64,000 nt of DNA from Lachnospiraceae bacterium AC2029 (GTDB lineage Bacteria; Bacillota; Clostridia; Lachnospirales; Lachnospiraceae). Below the pieces are notes generated by a model. That model was given only the letters and a program-made list of their open reading frames with translations. It had not been told where the DNA came from and made no database searches. A program made the translations under genes and the position numbers. Location of the stretch: positions 2,564,001 through 2,628,000 of the forward strand of contig JNLK01000001.1 of NCBI GenBank assembly GCA_000703065.1. The letters run 5' to 3'. How positions within the stretch are numbered: position 1 is the first letter of the stretch; the number at the start of each line of letters is the position of its first letter. Shown here piece by piece: positions 60,701 to 64,000 of this stretch.

Positions 60701-61531
60701 CTGGTATCCGTGAATGTATTCCGGCGTGTTTTTGCCAATGCGCTGGAAGGCATCGTTCCGGATCATGTGGATACCGCGTTCCTGAAGATCGCTGCATTTC
60801 ATCATCAGCTTCAGTACAGCAGTGAATGTGAGGAGATCGTAAAGGAAACCCGAACCATGCTGACTCATCTGAAGACAGTGGGCTTCTACCGGAATCCGGG
60901 AAAGAAGGGGAAGGCCGGCTTTATCATGCGGGATCTGGCCGTGGAACCGGAGCAGATAAAACGCTTTACGGATAAGGCCAGGATCGATAAAACCGTTTTC
61001 TTCACGGCGGTCATGAGCCGTACGTTATCCAAACTGACGGAAAGGGAGGATGTATTCTTCGGAATTATTGAAAACGGACGTGACAGATTCCAGAACTTCG
61101 ATGCCATCGGGTTATATATCAATTGTCTTCCGATGGTTGCACATGTGGATCATCAGGATGAGGGCGCTTTTCTGAAGAATCTGTCCGATCAGTATTATAA
61201 ACTGGCAAGGAACGGCCATTATCCTTTTGTGCCGCTGTCGTTGGAGTATGACATTTCTCCCATCATCATGTTCCAGTTCTTCCCGAACTGGATCATAGAT
61301 GATGGAGACTATGATCATCTTCCGACCAAGGAGTGGATGGTTAACATGGTGCTTTCGACCATGACGGATCTTGTGGTAGAATCGTTGACAGAGGTGGTTG
61401 AAAGAAAGGACGGATATACGCTGCGGATCTTCTATTCGGGATACTATTCCAGAAAGATGATGAAGCTGCTGGCTGATACCTATCAGGAGACACTGTCTCA
61501 GATGATCGGGAGTGAAATATTTAAGGATTAA
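51722..61531 (+). CDS. Nonribosomal peptide synthetase, three adenylation modules
   Basis: The 3269-residue synthetase reads C*(1-245)-A1(257-735)-T1(about 775)-C2(830-1240)-A2(1255-1770)-T2(1813)-C3(1867-2275)-A3(2290-2775)-T3(2819)-C4(2867-3265). C* lacks the N-terminal half and the HHxxxDG motif. C2 and C3 have HHLIFDG; C4 has HHIIFDL. A cores: FTSGTTGVPKG, YTSGSTGIPKG (twice). Carrier sites: LGGNSL, LGGDSL (twice). A1 has no Asp at position 235, so it may take a substrate without an alpha-amino group. A2 and A3 both read DVGHVGTV-Y-K by my manual alignment. No thioesterase; C4 may release the product. TTG start with AGGAGG 10 nt upstream. Confidence 0.85.
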   Translation: MLSEGYKTREDSTLSSGFAEDSGYWSRLISESGSYIKFHNVKTSEYNSVKISIRGNDISSFIREQNCSRLDFYGGIFALYLSRVNRLDGFLLNTRIPAASSEPPGKKTLLRITIGQEDSFSDLLGAFQAAYQEAAEHTTVDVDRYLKEKASYYSVYDLSDFDPADSKHSDFNEIIGACHDDGSVMTLNIYEDVLELRYHTELFSDVYIRHMLKNLESIIDRVLRAPEQIVSEIDILSQEEKDCLSAFNRGKTIEVDQDRMFAESFRRFAAENPDALAVDDGVNMISYGELERSSNSVAYDLAQNHKIGPGCRVALMLPRNYHFPELVLALNKAGAAYVPIDMQFPVNRIRHMMSIAESDCLITVRAVAERLELDAKIICLEDLTYDYDAPVEIRSRKEDLFAILFTSGTTGVPKGVMFYNRQFPWAAVAVIEMFHTSQGDCMGSFFSFSFVASYVVCAALYMGCSLRLFNEEEQKNSLLLAKALKETHLNSLILPPTVGIPLYEREDLNLDYLVLAGAKLNELSKKERHTRLVNFYGTTEVIVAISKIYDQRNSKDGRVPLGKPVANTCAYILDAKGRQMPVGVPGEICISGGLCTPGYCNDPELTAQKFVENPYSDCEVNRIMYRTGDIGFYNFDGEIEIIGREDSQLSVRGFRIESDEILTIMKGIAGISDVCLDVENDTLIAYYTASDELEVDRIREALERELPYYMIPSLFIRLDKIPLNINGKIDKAGLKRATRNENIEITDETLRLVVEAFREVLKLETVLPDDSFVALGGNSLSAMKLQLLLRDKLNISLSANELIGLSTPEDVADYIKMNGNARPVFDENRYSFDAPCPLSESQLNIYLDESVHDRGTAYNNPFVLRFQDADSCSPEKIKAALKKLFEVYPVLKARVLNKDGALSLIFDTEPEIAEGSPEEIGSFVMPFATDKGLTRFLIAGESGSTVLCADFHHLIFDGVSLSVFLNSLFSVLRGEDIECADEGMLKELSLEETIVSAGMDEAEAFYDQMLADRDEAYELLPSVVGAGEDFEYVTSFDMDTEQLDSFLRGHAITRNQFFAGVFAYTLSRFSGSEKILFNLIGDGRGHMDLSRSVGMFVKTLPVLVDCHDQAVDSFLSYSSALVNSVMKYDLVPFRILASKFELNAGILFQYSHAMYTDAVNRDGLKVELDALKHDSDADLSFNILNNGEKGFTIRILSSSRYAKDFIERFATGYQQILQEMMVTDHLEDILLTNAEDLQKLNRWNRTETKLSYGDILEAFNDTLSKYPGHKMVEYNDTSYTFAQGAYIVEQIRQNLLSIGVKPQDRIGFLVPRSELYMFAVMGILSTGAAYVPMDGKLPDERIAFMIRDAVTGCMIVSDDTAERAGKLVGDDTKLINLSEIIRQKVVHEEVMQQEIVHGETMQHKIGHDESRIGEIGTLNRLPYAVGDIAAILYTSGSTGIPKGARITRKALLSFVDYQVKALKLQPGTVYGLFASVGFDVSMGGILSTIYSGACLDIIPDEIKKDIWAMNRHFEEHSVTHTHITTQVARLFISEIRESSLKVLVTGGEKLGQIEETGNYSITDTYGPTEACVYVTSIPLKEKIDPSSVGFLLSNMKAYVLDRERRRVPVGAVGELYLSGPQLADGYLNREEETARAFLPNPYEEDEEYGTIYATGDVARVLPDGTYDIIGRRDGQVKIRGNRVELSEVEAVIREMDGVSDVTAQIRKSGGNNELIVYVVSDDPDQETATIRVTAYLSGRVPDYMVPSFVIRMDSIPLNVNGKVDRRALPNVDYDLLHAEYVAPRDEAEERIVREFEKVFELERIGINDDFVRLGGDSLMAVRLVSVLGNTGITVGDILRLRTPAAIAGHMKACMDSQMNSGSFDEEKYSFDESCPLSESQLNIYLDESVHDKGTAYHVPYMIRLKNCSPEQVTKALQRLFRMFPVLRGRVRNTEDSLSLVFDAEPEITEGSVEECSSFVMPFDLGNSLSRFMIARDGDTTVLCVDFHHLIFDGVSLNVFMDSFLSVLKGENIDFVDQGMLRETALEEQLRSSCMEEAEAFYDRMLADRDEVFPLISPVNGAGEVFEYIHTFDIGKKGLDSFLRKHSITRNQFFTGVFAYTLSRFSGSDKVLFNLIEDGRGHMDLSRSIGMYVKTLPVMVDCKNTDIDAFLSYTSDLVNSIMKYDLMPFRILASKYELNAGVLFQYAHALYTDAVNRDEMQMELEVLKHDLDAELSFYVFENVDDGMILRIRSSADYSQDFARRFALVYERILRDMMEAEELKDIRFTPEEDLTRLAGWNQTDADVPCADILDAFNESLARYGGNRLVEYENVSYTFAEGAYIADQVRQKLQTLGIQAEDKVGFLVPRSELYLFCVLGIMSLGAAYVPLDDKIPDERISFMLGDTASRVLIVSDDTLERAEKLGTEGVVLLNISEILKGEIGTLEHLPVTVGTLACILYTSGSTGIPKGVKITRDSLRYFIDSHVKDLEIHPGDVYGLYASIGFDVSMGAMFSVMYTGACMNVIPECKKLDIQALAEHINAHHITHSHITTQIARLFISEIRESSLKVLVTGGEKLGQVSRTGNYKITDTYGPTEACVYVTSINLEEKMDPSSVGYLLGNMKAYVLDKEHRRMPVGAVGELYLCGPQLAAGYLNREEETARAFLPNPFDDSKGYGTLYATGDVARMLPDGTIGIIGRRDGQVKIRGNRVELSEVEVLIRKIDGVSDVTVQIRKHGGNNELIAFVVSDDPDDETAAGRISEYLSGRVPDYMVPSFVIRLDKIPVNVNGKVDKRALPEVDFSKLHAEYAAPRNELEARIVHEFERVLELERVGIHDDFVSLGGDSLAAVKILAGLRDSGISVADILSLRTPAAIAAGVEDLSLDLDLYTLESGCPLNNTQTMFYHCVEKNPKKDSNLIPSVIPVDRKCTDEQIMQALDVVFTAHPVLTMHIEQRDGEPYLVKGSKPVVRKGVFTLVNVFTHMASDFDIHQSLAKFVIVRALGKCYLVSVFHHIIFDLVSVNVFRRVFANALEGIVPDHVDTAFLKIAAFHHQLQYSSECEEIVKETRTMLTHLKTVGFYRNPGKKGKAGFIMRDLAVEPEQIKRFTDKARIDKTVFFTAVMSRTLSKLTEREDVFFGIIENGRDRFQNFDAIGLYINCLPMVAHVDHQDEGAFLKNLSDQYYKLARNGHYPFVPLSLEYDISPIIMFQFFPNWIIDDGDYDHLPTKEWMVNMVLSTMTDLVVESLTEVVERKDGYTLRIFYSGYYSRKMMKLLADTYQETLSQMIGSEIFKD
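55868..55948 (+). repeat. 30-bp tandem repeats within the second adenylation domain
   Basis: Units 55868-55897 and 55898-55927, and a decayed third, encode QKVVHEEVMQ, QEIVHGETMQ and HKIGHDESRI. They sit in a surface loop before the YTSGSTGIPKG core. The matching loop in A3 lacks them, so they expanded after the modules duplicated. Confidence 0.75.
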
Positions 61532-61543
61532 GGAGAAGAGAAA

Positions 61544-62251
61544 ATGGGAGAATCAATGAAGGATTTTGAGGAAATGCTGGAGCAGTCCTACAGCTTTATG
61601 GGAGACGGGGTTCATGATACGGATACCCTTCTGGCCTGGAAGAAGGCAGAGGAAATGAAGGAGTCGCAGGAGAATACCTTTGTGACCGTAAATGAGGTGG
61701 TAAAGGGAGGAGTGGTTGCCGATTTTGAAGGCTTAAGGGCATTTATCCCCATTTCCAAGCTGTCTCTTGAAAGGATTGAAAGCTGTGATCCGTTCCTCGG
61801 GAAGGAGATAGAGGTCAGAGTCTTCGAGGCTGATATGGAAGCTGATAAGCTGATCCTGTCCGCAAAGGAGATCCTGAAGGAACGGCAGGAACTCAGCAAA
61901 AAGAAGAAGCTGTCCGATATTAAGGAGGGACAGGTGTTCCATGGTGTGGTTGCTACGATCAAGGATTACGGGGCATTTGTCGACCTGGGAGACGGCCTGT
62001 CGGGACTGGTTCATATCTCGCAGATATCCCACAGCAGGATCAAGCATCCGGGAGTGGTCCTGAAGGAAGGACAGGAAGTGGATGTTAAGGTGATCGGGAT
62101 CAAGGATGGGAAGATATCCCTGTCCATAAAGGCTCTTCTGGAGGATACGGAAGAGCAGGCTGTGGCGGAAGAGGAGCTTGTGATCCCCGAGGTGGGAGAG
62201 ATCGGAACGTCACTGGGAGATCTCCTGAAGGACTTGAAACTTGATCTGTAG
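61544..62251 (+). CDS. S1-domain RNA-binding protein
   Basis: The 235-residue protein has two S1 (OB-fold) domains: a divergent first (VTVNEVVKGGVVADFEGLRA) at about 47-115 and a canonical second (VATIKDYGAFVDLGDGLSGL, VHISQISHSRIKHP) at about 130-205, then an acidic tail. It looks like a shortened S1-like protein of the YPO/CvfD or RpsA-like type that acts on RNA or the ribosome. It starts 12 bp after the NRPS with AAGGAG, so it is probably co-transcribed with it, though its role in peptide synthesis is doubtful. Confidence 0.85.
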   Translation: MGESMKDFEEMLEQSYSFMGDGVHDTDTLLAWKKAEEMKESQENTFVTVNEVVKGGVVADFEGLRAFIPISKLSLERIESCDPFLGKEIEVRVFEADMEADKLILSAKEILKERQELSKKKKLSDIKEGQVFHGVVATIKDYGAFVDLGDGLSGLVHISQISHSRIKHPGVVLKEGQEVDVKVIGIKDGKISLSIKALLEDTEEQAVAEEELVIPEVGEIGTSLGDLLKDLKLDL

Positions 62252-62301
62252 TATGAAAAATCGTAATCTTGTATATAGCAACCTGGTGAAACGGAGGAAT
62301 G

Positions 62302-63303
62302 ATGATCATGATAAGAAAATCTAATCGTATCCGACATAAAGCAGCAGTGATATTCTCCGTTCTGATCATGTTGTTATTGTCTTCCTGTGCTGAGAAGACG
62401 GAAAAATCCCAGGCGGATACCGGAGAGACGGTTACGACGGCAGATGCCGGAGAAACAGGTGCAATAACGGATACATCGAGGAAGAGCTACCCCTATCATG
62501 AAATCTCGACTACCTACAGTTCCAGGGGAGTTTCGGTTCCTGCCGCGGTGGTGATCCCCGAGGGTGTCAGTGATTATCCATTTGTTATCATACTTCACGG
62601 ACACGGAGGCTCAAAGGACGAGAACGGAGGCCTTACCACCATCGCCAATGCACTTGCCGCCCGGGGGATCGCTAGCATCCGTATGGATTTTCCGGGATGC
62701 GGAGACAGCGAAGAACCATTATCCAATAACTGTCTGTCCAATAATAAAGAGGACGTGTTAAATGCACTGGCCTATATCCGTTCCGAGTATTCCTTTACAA
62801 AGCTTGGATTCTTCGGCTACAGTATGGGAGGAAGGACCATTCTGGAGCTTCTGGCGGAAGGAAAGATAGAACCGGATGCGGTTTGCCTTTTGGCGCCGGC
62901 AGCCAGAACGGCGGATATGAAGCAGTTTGTCGGAGGTGACGCCACCTGGGACCAGGCTTATGCGGAGGCAGAGAAGAATGGTACCGTGCAGATTCAGGAC
63001 CCCTTCGGAAAAAAGCAAACGCTTGGTCTGAAATGGTTTCAGGACCTGCTGGTCTATGATGATGTGGCGCCCAAGGCAGCATCCGTATGGAAGGGTGATA
63101 TTCTTGTACTCTTCGGAGAAGATGATCAGATCATCGATCCGGAGAATACCAGCCGGGCAACTGCCGAAGCCTTCAAGGGTGAGATCGGAGATGCGACAGG
63201 TGACGGCCACGGGTACGGATTTTATTCGGATTATCTCCGGCTGCTCAGGCATGTAACGGATATGACGACAGAATTCTTTGCATGGAATCTGTTAGCTGAC
63301 TGA
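62302..63303 (+). CDS. Alpha/beta-hydrolase lipoprotein
   Basis: The 333-residue protein has a lipoprotein signal (MLLLSSC, Cys near 28), a Thr/Glu linker, then an alpha/beta hydrolase: oxyanion region ILHGHGGSKDENGGL, nucleophile elbow GFFGYSMGGRTI, acid in VLFGEDDQIIDPE and His in GDGHGYGF. It is the acyl-peptidase/dienelactone-hydrolase-like group, on the outer face of the membrane. Start is ambiguous among three ATGs near GGAGG (62299, 62302, 62308). As an extracellular hydrolase beside an NRPS it could trim or hydrolyse the product, which is speculation. Confidence 0.8.
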   Translation: MIMIRKSNRIRHKAAVIFSVLIMLLLSSCAEKTEKSQADTGETVTTADAGETGAITDTSRKSYPYHEISTTYSSRGVSVPAAVVIPEGVSDYPFVIILHGHGGSKDENGGLTTIANALAARGIASIRMDFPGCGDSEEPLSNNCLSNNKEDVLNALAYIRSEYSFTKLGFFGYSMGGRTILELLAEGKIEPDAVCLLAPAARTADMKQFVGGDATWDQAYAEAEKNGTVQIQDPFGKKQTLGLKWFQDLLVYDDVAPKAASVWKGDILVLFGEDDQIIDPENTSRATAEAFKGEIGDATGDGHGYGFYSDYLRLLRHVTDMTTEFFAWNLLAD

Positions 63304-63364
63304 CGGGTGAAGGTCGGGAGGTGACAGTACAGACCTTATCAGGAGTGTTGGGAGGTAGGAACCA

Positions 63365-63910
63365 GTGATATTTGAAACAGAACGACTGATCCTTCAGACA
63401 TCGGATCCGTCATTAGATGAAAAACTTCTGAAATACTATTCAGATAACCGGGATTTCTTTGCGAAGCATGAGCCGGTCCGGCCGGACCGGTATTTCACGT
63501 TGGAATATCAGAGATGGGCACTTGAGATGGAAGTGCAGAATATGGAGAAGGGTGTGTCCGCATATTATTACTACTTCCTGAAGGAAGAACCGGAGCGGAT
63601 GATCGGCTCCATCAGCTTTGCCAGGATACGGAGGGAACCGTATGCCAGTACCGTTTTCGGATACAATCTCCATGAGGCATATCAGGGACATGGTTACTGT
63701 ACCGAGGCGTGCAGGGCAGCCATACAGGAGGTGCTTCGCTTTGCGCATATCCATAGGATCGAGTCGCGGGTCATGCCGGATAACGAAAGATCCGTACGGA
63801 TCCTGAAGAACCTGGGCTTCGTTTATGAGGGGATAGAGTACGGAGGGATCCTGATCGGAGGAAGCTTCAGAGATCACTGGCGTTACGCGTTTCTCAATCC
63901 GGATTACTGA
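63365..63910 (+). CDS. GNAT-family acetyltransferase (RimJ/RimL-like)
   Basis: The 181-residue protein begins IFETERLILQTSDPSLDEKL, typical of RimJ-like enzymes, and has the acetyl-CoA loop YNLHEAYQGHGYCTEACRAA and the final motif VMPDNERSVRILKNLGF. GTG start with GGAGG 9 nt upstream. Substrate unknown; N-terminal or small-molecule amines are typical. Confidence 0.85.
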   Translation: MIFETERLILQTSDPSLDEKLLKYYSDNRDFFAKHEPVRPDRYFTLEYQRWALEMEVQNMEKGVSAYYYYFLKEEPERMIGSISFARIRREPYASTVFGYNLHEAYQGHGYCTEACRAAIQEVLRFAHIHRIESRVMPDNERSVRILKNLGFVYEGIEYGGILIGGSFRDHWRYAFLNPDY

Positions 63911-63979
63911 TACTAACGGAGATGCGGATTTTCTATACCCGCGGACTGGGCCTGAACGTCCTTCATATCACCATGTAGT

Positions 63980-63996
63980 GTGACAGTTCTGTGACA
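63980..63996 (+). promoter_or_regulatory. Two 11-bp spaced GTGACA direct repeats at the window edge
   Basis: GTGACA at 63980-63985 and 63991-63996 repeats the hexamer and spacing seen at 7772 and 7783 upstream of the secreted-protein gene. It may begin another promoter of the same regulon, whose gene lies beyond the window. Two short repeats alone are weak evidence. Confidence 0.35.
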
Positions 63997-64000
63997 GTGG

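Overview
The window reads as a chromosomal segment from a low-to-mid GC Gram-positive anaerobe of the Clostridia, most probably Lachnospiraceae (Butyrivibrio / Pseudobutyrivibrio-like). This is inferred from strong AGGAGG-type ribosome sites, LytS-type kinase plus BTAD-type regulator pairs, choline-binding-type cell wall repeats, large GGDEF/EAL and hybrid kinase proteins, a Re-citrate-synthase-like enzyme, a pyruvate phosphate dikinase relic and lipobox lipoproteins. No rRNA, CRISPR array, phage structural gene or replication origin was seen.

Layout. 1-4.7 kb: end of an unknown gene, a LanM (lanthipeptide synthetase) C-terminal scrap, a LysR regulator divergent from a Re-citrate synthase-like enzyme, and an amino-acid ABC binding-protein/permease fusion without an adjacent ATPase. 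4.7-9.5 kb: a MATE transporter scrap, a LytS-type kinase, a BTAD/SARP-type response regulator, and a secreted coiled-coil protein whose promoter carries 10-11-bp spaced direct repeats, the kind of site such regulators bind; a 39-residue membrane peptide converges on it. 9.8-13.9 kb: a STAS-kinase fusion, then a three-gene succinate dehydrogenase/fumarate reductase operon. 14-18 kb: one 1321-residue protein joining an APC transporter to GGDEF, receiver, degenerate GGDEF and EAL domains. 18-24 kb: a TetR gene with two operators, then a co-directional run of small enzymes (transglutaminase-like, GNATs, methyltransferase, ANT-like, DinB/DUF3795, CAT-like). 24-29.5 kb: MutS-like ATPase, AraC-GyrI, DUF4143 ATPase and S66 peptidase. 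29.5-36.7 kb: a tandem hairpin repeat, a hybrid histidine kinase, an SPL-like radical SAM protein, an AlbA_2 regulator preceded by seven TTGAAGT repeats, and an M24 peptidase.

36.7-42.5 kb holds two cell-wall-binding secreted proteins separated by a complete IS5-like element. 42.6-45.2 kb is the strangest part: an internally deleted ppdK relic abuts a tRNA array in which three intact small tRNAs and a tRNA-Ser are mixed with four tRNA genes split by inserts made almost entirely of short hairpins; a 74-residue XRE protein is encoded inside the array. The hairpin style and one specific hairpin recur in the 128-bp tandem repeat at 29.5 kb. 45.3-48.3 kb: a UPF0175/PIN toxin-antitoxin pair, an XRE-desulfoferrodoxin-like fusion, and a flavodoxin gene broken by a 315-bp MITE with an 8-bp target duplication. 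48.3-51.7 kb: radical SAM, Pr6Pr-like membrane protein, SpoIIE-type phosphatase. 51.7-64 kb: a 3269-residue nonribosomal peptide synthetase, followed by an S1-domain protein, an alpha/beta-hydrolase lipoprotein and a GNAT.

How it fits together: the window mixes housekeeping (fumarate/succinate redox, Re-citrate synthase) with signalling and accessory material. The best candidates for undescribed biology are the hairpin-interrupted tRNA array and its hairpin repeat family, followed by the NRPS with an adenylation domain lacking the usual amino-binding aspartate, the TTGAAGT-repeat-controlled AlbA_2 gene and the transporter-cyclic-di-GMP fusion. All functional statements are from reading the sequence; no searches were run.
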